This document shows positions 53,725 to 64,000 of a DNA stretch of 64,000 nucleotides, in pieces. This DNA is from Phaeodactylum tricornutum CCAP 1055/1 (Eukaryota > Bacillariophyta > Bacillariophyceae > Surirellales > Neidiaceae), in assembly GCF_000150955.2 (NCBI RefSeq), contig NC_011690.1, forward strand, positions 452,579 through 516,578, given 5' to 3'. The translations under genes were made by a program, and so were the position numbers. A model generated the notes under the pieces. It was given only the letters and a program-made list of their open reading frames with translations, searched no databases and was not told the DNA's origin. Positions within the stretch are counted from its first letter, which is position 1. Each line of letters begins with the position of its first letter.

Positions 53725-56677
53725 ATGACCGATCCCCACGGCTTTGCTGTAGCTACCGACACCGCAGCAATAACAGCAGTATTAGCAGTACCGGCAGCAA
53801 CAACTACCGAAAAAACCGACACTTTACAATTAAACGTAGACTCAGCCACCAACACCACAACGTGTCGAAAGCCGCATCGTGACGGTAAAGACGACGAGAA
53901 CGATGACAAGCACGTCGATTTTATCGTTGCTTCCGTCGACTCGCCGACGATGGACTTGTCACATATTCCGAATCACGCGGCGCGGGTCGCGCACGGTAGG
54001 ACTGCCACTGCTGGAGCACGTATACACCACGGAGGCCATTCCGATCAGTTCTCGCACACCAACAGCGAAGGAGGACAGTCGTACCAAATTATGGAGTACG
54101 ATTTGGCCGACAACGAACACGGTTTCGGTCGACACGTTTACGACTACAGCGACAAAGCCGACGAACACAGTGGCACCGACGAAGACGACGATTTCGTCAA
54201 TAATCCCATGCTATTGGCGGCGACGGAACCGCAAATTGAGGACAACACACCCGCAGCCGCTGCACTACGGGCCAACGCCAACGTTAAGGTATCCACCGTT
54301 GGCAAGGCCGCTCGTGCCGTACACATGCAGTCGGTGCGCAAACTCATCAAACGAGCTACCGGTACAACCCACAGTGGATTCGTACGTGGAAAACCGCCCC
54401 GCTTGCCACCGGATGTTCAGGAGGAAGAGCAGTCACAAGGTGAGGAAGTATCGCTGGAAGCCCACGAGCAACATAATCGTCGAGCAATACACGGATCCTC
54501 CGCACTACATCCACCGTTTCACCATCCGCAACCACTACAACCACATCCACACGCACATAGTCTCGCACACCCTCCACTTCCAACACAAGCACCACAAGCC
54601 ATTCCACCGACATCACTGGAATCGACAGTCGTCCTGGGCGTCAGGGTACAACCACATGATGTGGACAGTGCCGATGTCATGCCGGATGCCGTGGTAAAAG
54701 GGACCGTCGAAGCAGGGAAAAAAGGTGAGCACAGCCAGCGCTCCTGTGTAGATTGCACCCACTCTGATCGTTCTCACAACATGTCTTTGCTCGACAACTA
54801 CAACAACAACCATAGTGCTGGTCTCCGTGGATCCCCACGACATGCTCAAATTCTTGCGATGGCGGCGCAAGAAAAAAGCCCACGGACAGCAACCTCCAGT
54901 TGCCAAGTCCTACGTAAAGGGCAAGGTCATCGACGGAGAACACGAACTTTATACACTGTCGATTGCCGTAATGATTGGAGTTAGGACGTCTATTTCCTCC
55001 ACGAACGCTGTGATTAACGGTACCACGGCACCACAAAATCAGCTATTTCCGGATGCCACCGCATCGCAGCCCAGTAAACGATGGGTCCAATCAACCGATT
55101 TCAGCGCATCCGAGAAGTACGAATTTCGTCCCAAAGGTGGCGCCACCCCACCGCATAGACTGGCGCATACCTTCAAATTCAAAGACTACTCGCCCATCGT
55201 ATTTGCCTACTTGCGACGCATGTACGGTGTCAACGAATTCGATTTCTTACTATCCGTATGCGGCAACGCCAATTTTATCGAATTCATTTCCAACGCCAAA
55301 TCTGGACAATTCTTTTTCTATTCTAGTGACGGAAAATACATGATCAAGACTATGACCAATGCCGAAAGCAAATTTTTGCGGAGAAGTACGTGTTGTTATG
55401 ACGAGTCTGTACTAGATTCTCTGAGGAGCGCGATGACAATGGTCTCACTTGTTTATCTTTCAACAGTCCTCCCAAGTTATTTTCGACACTGCTGCGAGAA
55501 TCCCAATACTCTCATTACGCGTTTTTTTGGAATGTACCGCGTCAAATTGTATCATTTGCGACGAAACGTCAAGTTTGTCATTATGAACTCGGTATATTAC
55601 ACGGACAAGTATTTGCAAAATTTTTACGACTTGAAAGGTTCCGTAGTCGGTCGAAACGCCAAACCTGGGCAAGCGGTCAAAAAGGACAACGATTTGCGCC
55701 AGGGACTACCGGAGTCTGCCTTGTCGTTGCGACCGCCGGTGCGAACCCACATGCGCGACCAAATTTCCGCTGATTGTGAGTTTTTGCGGCAGATGGAAAT
55801 TATGGATTACTCTATGTTGGTAGGAGTTCATCACGTGCCACCGGTGGAAGATCACAGTCTCGCCACGATTGGGTTTCGTGCGAGCGCACGGACGTCGGCC
55901 CAGCGCATGCGCAAGGGATCCTTGGAAATGGATTCCGGTTGGAAACCGCTGCCGCAGGACCCGGTCACGAATGGCGCCTTGGTAGACGGGAGCGGCTCGG
56001 AAGAAAAAATCACCGATTTTTCGGTTGTTTCTGATCGTCGGTATAATCGCAATGAGTCATTGGGAGGTTTCTTTTTGGACGATGGGCTTGAGGACGATGA
56101 AAGCAGCTACTTGATGGGCAGCAGTAGACGTTTCGAACCGCGTTCGCCTTCATTCCACGAAGAAACGGAACGAAAACGTCAAGCCACCATTGAGAAACTA
56201 TACTGGCCTTTTCATCGACTGTTCGATATTCATGGGTATCGCCTTTTGGAACCCGTACAATGCACCAAGTGCTTCGCTGCTCCTTGCAACTGCGATTCCG
56301 ACGCCTCTCTACTCGAAGGCTACAAGATCCCCATATTCGTCAAGCCTCTGTCCGAACGTAAGGACGGTGGTCTTGAAATGGATACGACCGGGCGCCAATT
56401 ACCTATGAAGCTGAAAGGTCCACACGGCGATCAGCTATACGAGGGTAAGATCTTTTACATGGGAATCATCGACGTGTTACAAGAATATACTTCTCGGAAA
56501 CGGGTTGAGTCCAGCTATCGGGCCTTGACCAGTAGTGGAAAATTTGAAGCCAGCTGCGTCCCGCCCGACGTTTACGGCGAACGCTTTGTACGATTCTTTG
56601 ACGAATATACTGTTGGCATGACACAGTCGAAGGAGGGTACGAAAGGATCTATAGAGAAGACTAAGAACACCCCCTGA
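53725..56677 (+). CDS. PIP5K: Phosphatidylinositol-4-phosphate 5-kinase
   Basis: It makes PI(4,5)P2 at membranes. Exons: 53725-54724, 54816-55385, 55467-56677; 926 residues. The first ~330 residues are low complexity (Thr/Asp early, a His/Pro-rich run near 54500-54620), with no membrane span, MORN or FYVE motif seen. The kinase core starts in exon 2 (HELYTLSIAVMIGVRTSIS) and includes FKDYSPIVFAYLRRMYGV, YSSDGKYMIKTM (catalytic Lys), ENPNTLITRFFGMYRVK, DLKGSVVGRNA, EIMDYSMLVGVH, FYMGIIDVLQEY and DVYGERFVRFF. An insert of ~150 residues (acidic and Ser-rich, with a CTKCFAAPCNCD cluster) lies between DYSMLVGVH and GIIDVLQ. Intron 2 (81 nt) is stop-free and a multiple of three, so gene finders may retain it. 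Type I versus II is not settled by eye. Confidence 0.94.
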
Positions 56678-57012
56678 AATAAAACAGGCTGAATCCCGAA
56701 TGGCTTTACCTGCGGGCATTGTGCAATCAGTCCCGGGGTCGGATGTAGTAAACTTTGCTAACAAATGAACAAAATTAAGGCAATTTTATTACAAGGAAGA
56801 AGATAAAAGCCGCCGTCATGAAATGAAATTCCATGACGGTGATTGTTTCGATTGTGTATTTGGTGCGAGATAATATGGGATGAAACGGGGGGAGCGTGAT
56901 GGCGGTTTCCCAGAACTTTCAAGAGTGAACACGTTACGCATGCGCGTGGGTACGTCGATACAACTTTTTGGCAGTATGCATCGTGGTGGTACAAACAGAG
57001 CCGTCCCGCTCT
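56678..57012. other. Convergent intergenic region
   Basis: 335 bp between the PIP kinase and MYB genes. A local inverted pair (cgtcatgaaatgaaattccatgacg, 56815-56839, arms CGTCATG/CATGACG) is present; otherwise nothing. Confidence 0.45.
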
Positions 57013-58636
57013 TTAGCTCGCTGCTAGAGCTGCTGTAACATCAATCGTGTCTTCTTCGAGGATGGCCGATACGAAGTCGTTCTCCTCCAAAGGACTGTCA
57101 AATACTTGTAGGTGTTCGTGTATGCCTTCACTGTCGTCGATTTCATCCGCCAAGTGAGAAGTACTGTTGGAAGGTACCATCCCTTCCGTGGTCTCAAGAT
57201 GCTCTCCCGAGTCGGGGGCTCCATCGAATATGGAGGGAAGTGGCGGCACAACGGATTCCACATTTGCGTTGGAATCGACATGTGGCAGAGACGTCACACT
57301 GGTACTGTGAAGTCCCTTTGAATGTCCCAGATCGGAGTACCTGTGAAAGGTCGTGTGCGGTTCTGGAGCGGCCATTGCTGTGTCCACGACGGGTGGTACA
57401 TATGACTCGTTCAAATCCCCCGTGTCGTCCAACCAGTCCAACGAATCCCCCATATCGAGCAATGCGTCAATGTCGGCGCCCTTGCTGTACCAAGAAGGTG
57501 GCTCTTTTGAGTCTGTCCACGAGGGGTAAAGCATCAAATCCGAAACTCCCGTGGGCGAGATTTCTCCTGCACCCACCGTTGGAATAGAGCTTGGGTTGTC
57601 GGTGGGGAGAGAAATGGGGTTGGCACCGGCTTGACGAGCTACTTCGTTGAGCGGTGGTTCCGATACCGGAAGCGGGGTTAAGAAGCGGAATCTGCGAAAG
57701 AAGAGAATGGAATGGGTCAGCTTTCCAACCCACGAAGACGAAAGGCTACCACGATGCGACGGTGGGGACGACTTACAATGAATCTTCTAGGGCCGGTCCT
57801 GAAAGATTGGTGGGCGAGACGTATTCTTCCTTCACTGCGGTGCCGTTTTTGGCCATCATCGCAGTACTGGGGAGAGTGTAATGCGCGAGTGCGGGGGCGA
57901 CCGTTGGTAGGGGCGGCGGCAAGGGATGGTGTCGAGTAGGATTCGTCTTTGCGGCGGCAAGTTTCTTGCCTTGCCGCTGGGCGGAAGCCACGACGGATTG
58001 AATGGCCTTGCGTTTTGTTCCGGTTGTCTGGCGACGTCGCTTGGGTAAAACAGCAGTTGTCGAGACGGAGGTAATGGAAGCCACGCCACCGCGACCTTCC
58101 ATGGCGACATCGCCTTCTTCCCCATTTTGGCGAGCCTTGGCCAATTTCTGAAAGTACTTCTGGGCGTGCGTCCGAATCTGTACGACGGTTCGCGACTTGA
58201 TGAGCGACGCGATTTTCTTCCATCCCTTGCCATGCTGTTCCAACCCCTGTAAGAACAAGCGGTGTTCTTCCGCGGTCCAGCGTCCCGTGTTTTCGCCGTG
58301 CGAGCCTTGACTGGCTGATCCGGACGCCGTTGCCATGTCTACCGGTGGAGTAGAATTCTGTTTGGATTTCGACGTGACGGAGTGAGCCGTAGACACCGAT
58401 GCCGAGCGTCGATGCGACACTTCGGACAACGCAGGAAATTTAGTGGGAGTCCTGTTGCTGTTGCTTTTGTTGGTCTCACTGTTTGAGGAATTACCGTCTC
58501 GTCCAGAGAATTGGACTGTCTCTGGAACTGTATTGGTAAGAGAATCCACGAGAGGCTTGCTATTGATTGTCGTTGTCGTCGTATTGGCAATAGTCAAGGG
58601 AGAAGATTGAGCTGCAGTGAGTGGCGCCGTGGTCAT
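57013..58636 (-). CDS. SHAQKYF-type MYB transcription factor
   Basis: A single-repeat MYB DNA-binding protein of the class that includes plant CCA1/LHY/RVE clock factors. Exons: 58636-57777 and 57691-57013 (85-nt intron), 512 residues. The MYB repeat is at about residues 118-165: GRWTAEEHRLFLQGLEQHGKGWKKIAS, ending in VQIRTHAQKYF, the [ST]HAQKYF signature, with the three spaced Trp/hydrophobic positions present. N-terminal ~115 residues are Ser/Thr/Asn-rich; after the domain comes a basic KRRRQTTGTKRK, a likely nuclear signal. The C-terminal half is acidic with short hydrophobic clusters (LLDMGDSLDWLDD, HLADEIDDSEG), suggesting an activation domain. A CTAACAGTAAC word sits 3 bp upstream of the ATG, which could allow autoregulation, an inference only. 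Confidence 0.93.
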
Positions 58637-59905
58637 CCCTAACAGTAACGAACAAGCAAGCAAAGAGGTGCTCTTGCGTGAGATATAGTGTCGGGTGGCA
58701 AACGTGCGCCGTGTACCAAATAGAACTACAGCAAAGCACGGCAGCACTGCGTGCAACCCTTGGTGCTTCCACCAAGCAACCGAACATTAGTTTGTACGAA
58801 TGCTCGGCATCTCTCTCTTTTTCTCACACATTCGAACTCTGGCGCTCCCTTTGACCCGTTCTTTGCGATGGAAGGCGCCTCCCTTGTGCTTACTTTCCTC
58901 TCCCTCCCCCCATACACACACTAACAAACACATACAAACACACATGCACATTCACACAGGACGAACACGAATTGCTTACTTGGGTAACGGAAGGAAGGTA
59001 TCGTTCGCAATACGCTGAATGCGTGGGAGTTTGCGTGTGCCTACTTGTATTTATTGTTGTGCCTACAAAAACCTAGTGAGGTAAGCAGGAGTAGGAAGGA
59101 ACGTATCGAAACACCCCAGGGAGCCGAGAGGAACACGCACCCGTGAAAGTCCCGGGAACCCAGTGTCATCGCCTTTTTTTGCCGTCGTACGCGGTAGGGA
59201 AAAGCCAGAGGTCAGTCAAAAACTTTAGCCATATACATACTGGAGTGGACTGTGTTTCCTAAGGAGGACAGCCTACCAACAGTAAGTATCACTTATGATG
59301 ATCCAAAGTCTTGGGACCCAGTAACTCTCGCATGTGTTCTATACGGTACTCGATATAATGTCCTTTCCCGTAATGCCAATTTCACCATTCAGAACAGTTG
59401 AAACTATTCTAGTCTCAATTTATAAATATAAAAGTTCGGTTTCCAACCTCGTCCCTCGGACCGATGTTAAGGAAATACCTATATATACTGTTCTGCCTTG
59501 ACGACTGTCGGAAGTTGTACCAACGAGGAGGGGTAGAATAAACAGGGTAACGAATCCCGATAAACTGGCGAGTCGACCATGGCCCCAATGTTTCGACCAC
59601 AACGGAAATTCGTCGCTGGTTACAGTTACGGCGATTCGCTAGTTCAACGGTTCGACACATCTGGGTATGTATACCAATGGGTGCGGAGATGGACGACACC
59701 CACACTTATCTTCTCCCTCGGCATTGGCGTGGGAGCCCGCATTGACGTCCCAGACTCACTGTAGACTTCTATAGCCTGCCTACCGTCCCTTGTTCTAGAA
59801 ATAAAGTACTGCACTTGACAATACTACTACAACAGCAACACTATGCAAAGGGGACAGCAGCTTCCTGATTAATACGTAGCCATTAGAATCCATGTACCCA
59901 ATTGT
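58637..59905. other. Gene-free 1.27-kb region
   Basis: Upstream of the MYB gene and downstream of WDHD1. CA-rich stretch at 58912-58958, CTAACAGTAAC at 58639-58649, GGTTACAGTTAC at 59619-59630. A 61-codon frame at 59579-59764 has no recognisable features. Confidence 0.45.
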
Positions 59906-62900
59906 TTAGGCAAACGTTGGTTTGCGACGCACGAGACGGCTTCGGACGTCCTCGTCCTCATCGTCAAGACTGCGTTTTGCCCCAGCCGAATCTGGAGAGA
60001 TGCGGGGGCGTTGATAGTTCGGGGATTCCGCTTTGGTCGTAAACTCGGCTTGGTGCGATCCCGGATCTCCAAACTTGCGATCCTTGGCCTCTTCGATCAA
60101 ATCGACAAGTTTGCGGTGCCGGTCGCCAATCGTCATGGCCAAGTCGTAGCTCTTTTCCAAATGCAAACGCTCCACCAAATCCAAAGCGCGCTCCAATTTA
60201 CCGGCTTCCGCGATTGCTGCAAACATTTTTAGCGTGACCTTGTCCTGTTGAAATCGCCAAAGCACACCGTACAAAGCTTATTAGAGACGGACAATCAGTG
60301 TAGCGTGGATGGCCTCTCCCCTGCACACCCTCGCACGTCATTCACACAAACACCCACAAAAACGATGATAACGTACCACTTGGGCCGAAAGGGAACGGTA
60401 TTCTTTTTCAAAGTCCTCGTCGTCCTCGTCGCCTTCCCGGCTAATCTCGTGAATTGCCTTTTTCTGCCCTAGCGCAATCGCGGCGCGCACCGCAAGCTCT
60501 TCCAACGTGTGCGTCTTGGTCAAAGGACCCCGGGCCAGGGGAAGACGAAAGCCGAGAGCGGCCGTGACGGGACGGCGCACCGCATCAGGATGCTTCATCC
60601 CACCCTTGAGCGGGACGCACACCAACTTTCCGTCATAAACTGTGACCGGCCAGAAGGAATCGTCCCGGGATTTACGTAACCCCACCGTGTCCAGCATTGG
60701 CATCCATTCCCAGTGTTTTTCCGTCGGTCCCTCCGCATCCAAGGATGATGCGCAAACCAACATTGACAGCATACCATCCGAATCCATGGCCAGCAGAGAT
60801 CCATCATTGCTGAACCCCAACCATGAAAGAGTCGATGCACCGCTAATACATGACACTGGCCCCTTGGCAACTACGCGATTCGCCATCGCATCCAACACCA
60901 AGTATCCGAGTTTTTGTGTTCCATCTGGTAACGGTGTACTTTCGTGATATACCACCGCGACGAACCGTCCCCGTCCAGCCATGGTGACGGGGTGGCCGTT
61001 CAGCCAAAGCACCTCTCCTTGATTGCCGCCCGAAGAAAAGAGCCGCAAGAAACGGCGACTCGTTACGACGGCGGCCCATCCTTCACCGGACGCACACCCC
61101 AAAGCCCGCTCCCCATCTGGGAGCGTCAAGTACCAATCCTTGTCGCGTAAGGATCCGAACGTTTCGAAGCGATGAAAGTAAATGCTCGACCCGGTCGGTT
61201 TGTTCGAAGGACCCTTGCGCGAACGTTTGACGGCGGCCTTGGTAGCAGCCGACACGTTCAAGCCGTCCATATCGTCGTCCTCCTCATCAATATCCTCGTC
61301 TTCCGCCAAGTCGGTGGCGAATATTCCGCCGTCTTCCCCCAGGGACCCCAGAATGAAGCCCATATTATCGGTGAAGGAAACGGGCCGACGAAATGCCGAG
61401 TCCGTAAAGTGAATGTCGATCGTGCTGCGGTTGATGCCGGCCTGTCCTCGAAGAAACGTAACGGACCCAATGTGATTCCAGCACAAAAAGCGGCGAGTCA
61501 ATTCAAGCGATGTGGAAGAAGGACCAAAGGCGGGTTGTGGTTCAGGCCACTGGATCGAATCGGAATGTCGCGTGGTGAGAGTCGGAATGTTGTGGAAGGA
61601 GTCGTCATCGTCACCGATGGAGTCGTCGTCTAGATCATTGTGGTGTTCTTCGAGAGCGCTGCTGTTAAGATTGGAGGCGCGCTTGTCCGTTGGTGAGGTC
61701 GTCTCCAGTTTTCCACGCGAGGCCGTATCGAGCGTATCGTCATCGTTGTCGTCCTCCGCCTCGTCGTCCACAAACGGATTCTTTTGGTGTGTGGAAGGTT
61801 TGTTCGAAGAAAAGTCATCAACGCTGTCGTCCGAGTCTGCGTCATGTTCCTTCTCTTTTTCCCGCACGGAATCGGCTGATTGGCGGTGTGGGAGGGAGAT
61901 CTCTTGGGTCACTGCAGTGGTTGGACAGGCCGGAGCAATCTGGTCGCGTCCTACCAGAGTAGTCCAGTGTCCGTCGGCGGTCACCATGTCGAGACGTTCC
62001 GTTTGCGTCGGTTGGTCCAGTGTCCACAACAAATGAGTTGGGGCGGAATCCGTCTGGAGGATTTGTTTTTGAAAGACAATGTGCCCGTCACCATTGTCGT
62101 TTGGATTGTTGTCGTTGTTGTTGTTGTCGTGATGAGAGTACTGTAGTTTCCAGAGGACGACTCGTCCGTCGCGTCCACTGGTGACGAGGTACGGATCTCG
62201 AGGGTTGGGTGCCGGGGCCATGGCGACAATGGCTTCAATGTGTCCCTGTACTTTGTCGGTAGTATTGGTGGCCCCGGTAGGGGACTGTAGGAGTTCCCAG
62301 GTGTGGTTGCGGTAGCGACGCGCCTGTACGTAGGTTTCTCCGGGCAAAAAGAGTATGCTTTCGTGGGAATGGGCGACGGGGATGGTGGATCGATCCCAGG
62401 CATCGGCACCGAGCATTTCGCCCAGGTCGGGCTTGGTAACGGTCGGTACTGTCTCGCGGTGCAGTAGTTTCCAGAGTGTGGGAGTGGGAGCAGAGACATC
62501 CCAGTGACAGAGACGCCCGTCCATGGCGAGTGAGGAGAGTATACGACAGTCCTTTGCTTGCCAGAGGGCGAGTCCGCGTATGCCGGATTCGTCGTGTGCC
62601 GTTTGGGCTTCCCGGTGGAGGTATTTGACGTTGTGGTGGTTGACGTTCTCGTTGTGGTTAGTGTCCAGACTGCCACCACCAATGCCGCTGTCGGTATCGG
62701 TGGAAACAACGGCCAATCCGGCTTCCGTGGCAATGGCGAGGAAATGCGAGTCGGGGAGAAAGAGGAGTTGCCGTACAGGAGCGTCAAAGACGGGTCCGTG
62801 ACGGACGACTTCCCCGGGACGTTGCTGTGGGACAAAGGCGAGGGCGTCGGGCTGCGATCCAAACAAGTCTGCCGAGGGTTTCTGGTGGGAGTTGTTGTTG

Positions 62901-63307
62901 TTGTTGTTGTTGTCGTCACTGTCGTGCGTGACAAATCCGTGTCGGGAGACGAGCCCCTTTCCAGGTGCGTCTACTACGTGTCCATCCAACTCGTAACGGT
63001 AGAAAAGAGTGGCACCGCTATCCGTTCCGACGGCAACGCGGGTTCCGTCGTCCGAGACTGCGACGGCACGTATGGCGTCTTCATCAAAGCGACGCACGGC
63101 CAAGGGTCGCGTGGACCCCGTGTCGGCATTTTGGGCGTTGCTCGTTGTGACGAAAGGTAAGCGTACCAGTGTGCCTTCGTCGCCGCCGTAGGCAATCACG
63201 TCGTCCCGCACACGCAACAAACGACGCGGGTGATCTTCGTCCGTGTCCAACCCGAGATCCGTCCACGACAACGTTCGGCTTTCGACTGGCGAATTGGTCG
63301 TTGGCAT
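59906..63307 (-). CDS. WDHD1: WDHD1/Ctf4/AND-1 replisome adaptor
   Basis: It links the CMG helicase to DNA polymerase alpha and other partners at replication forks. Exons: 63307-60377 and 60244-59906 (132-nt intron, phase 0), 1089 residues. The N-terminal ~400 residues form WD repeats (DDVIAYGGDEGTLVRL, DGTRVAVGTDSGATLF, SLAMDGRLCHWDVS, TSGRDGRVVLWKL). An acidic Asp/Ser-rich linker follows. The Ctf4-specific SepB beta-propeller contains RRFLCWNHIGSVTFLR, IDIHFTDSAFRRPVSFTDN and FGSLRDKDWYLTLPDGERALG, ending LCVPLKGGMKHPDAVRRPV and LPLARGPL. The C-terminal helical part crosses the intron (DKVTLKMFAAIAEAGKLERALDLVERL). The vertebrate HMG box is absent, as in fungi. Poly-Asn runs mark inserts between propeller blades. 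Confidence 0.95.
62891..62912 (+). repeat. (GTT)n run encoding poly-Asn in WDHD1
   Basis: Read on the reverse strand as AAC codons: seven Asn after SDD in a loop between propeller blades. A second Asn/Asp-rich loop lies at 62080-62135. Confidence 0.85.
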
Positions 63308-64000
63308 TGTGATGGGGGCGACTACGTGTGGTAGTAGTAGTAGTTGCGTATCCAACCAGCAATACAGATACAGCGTTGTTGTTGTTGTTGTGGTTAACGT
63401 TGGAAGGAATGGGAAGAGTCACCCAACAGAGAGAGGGATTTTTCGAACTCACGCCCGTCGGTCCGGTTCGCGCCCATCCCTACTACCACTACCACTACTA
63501 CTAGAGTATTGATTGGTACCAAGTTCCCTCTACCAATACTACGAACAGTCAAGTCTACATTCCAGACACGAACCACAATCGTGAGAGACCTACGTAGAGG
63601 ATAGGGTTATTCGAACGCAATTGTATGTATCTATTGCACTGTACCAATGCTACCCGAACTACCCGAACTAACAGTAACTGTATCACGAACAATATTATTC
63701 AGAACCGAGCAAGTTGTACCTGTCGTGTCGAGAATATTCTCGTTACTGTCAATTCCGTCAAGGAGTGTTGGATCATGGATCCGCCGCGTTTGCCGTCTTG
63801 GTCCCTCGTTCCAAGACAGTAGGAACTGTAGAGACTCGGTGACGAAAAAATCTGTCTCTGCGCTCCGACCCACTGTAGATACTATCGTGCCCATGGTGAG
63901 TCGAAGCGGACAGGCCGTAAACGAGTGCGTGTGTTTGTGCGAGAGATCCGATGCTTGGGCTTTCTATCGTTTGGTAAAGAACTGAAGAGTCGCCCCAGTA
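63308..64000. other. Upstream region of WDHD1 to window end
   Basis: Contains GTT (63375-63391) and CTA/ACT simple repeats (63480-63502) and CTAACAGTAACTG at 63668-63680. A frame running 63647-63985 shows no recognisable product; a gene may start beyond the edge. Confidence 0.45.

Noticed and set aside
53879-54697. 272-codon Thr/His-rich frame in the PIP kinase leader
   Set aside because: Alternative frame of low-complexity DNA; splice phase supports the frame starting at 53725.
59579-59764. 61-codon frame between MYB and WDHD1 genes
   Set aside because: Too short and featureless to support.
61512-62036. Forward 174-codon Ser-rich frame inside WDHD1
   Set aside because: Antisense of the acidic Asp/Ser linker; its Ser-rich content is what antisense of GAC/TCG codons gives.
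1-64000. tRNA genes
   Set aside because: I looked for GGTTCGAATC-like T-loops with matching anticodon arms and found none I could fold; a proper scan was not possible.

Overview
The window is nuclear DNA of a photosynthetic stramenopile, most likely a pennate diatom close to Phaeodactylum tricornutum. The evidence is dense genes on both strands, short GT-AG introns (about 70-150 nt), plastid presequences with a signal peptide followed by an A-F type cleavage motif (SAFAP at 24.9 kb, AAF at 4.7 kb), poly-Asn/low-complexity linkers, and diatom-style protein motifs (LSWSDESG, WGWYxxTTPPTPEMY, DFN pseudokinases). The species name is an inference. I see no rRNA, CRISPR array, retroelement or virus-like gene.

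Layout. 0-5 kb: 3' part of the condensin II subunit CAP-D3, convergent with a plastid sirohydrochlorin ferrochelatase. 5-11 kb: a small frameshifted gene, a divergent Hsp70-like membrane protein, and two reverse-strand genes that together carry a diatom-specific motif pair. 11-15 kb: a CDIN1-like (TPD-domain) nuclease, then a secreted cysteine-rich protein gene lying between two direct copies of a ~460-bp segment that includes the nuclease gene's 3' end. 15-24 kb: five-exon xanthine dehydrogenase, a nucleotide-rhamnose epimerase/reductase, and an MFS transporter. 24-35 kb: a plastid membrane protein, the rRNA methyltransferase RsmH with two possible targeting starts, exosome RRP41, a small TMEM42-type transporter, and a second CDIN1-like nuclease. 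35-46 kb: BUD23, cystathionine gamma-lyase, a helical-repeat protein, L-galactono-1,4-lactone dehydrogenase (ascorbate synthesis), mitochondrial GUF1/LepA and a plastid protein of unknown role. 46-64 kb: a membrane-anchored pseudokinase, a fused OHCU decarboxylase/HIU hydrolase, a prolyl 4-hydroxylase with four ShK domains, a phosphatidylinositol phosphate kinase, a SHAQKYF-type MYB factor and the replisome hub WDHD1/Ctf4.

How the genes fit together. This is a eukaryotic gene neighbourhood, not an operon. Some functions recur: purine breakdown (xanthine dehydrogenase and the bifunctional urate-to-allantoin enzyme, 29 kb apart), organelle and cytosolic translation/rRNA care (RsmH, GUF1, BUD23, RRP41), and chromosome replication/structure (CAP-D3, WDHD1). 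The most unusual pieces are the duplicated segment around the cysteine-rich secreted gene, the CDIN1-like nuclease pair, the Hsp70-like protein with a degraded nucleotide motif plus C-terminal membrane anchor, and two introns that are stop-free multiples of three. Most exon coordinates were derived by hand from splice signals, phase arithmetic and family alignment recalled from knowledge; no search was run.
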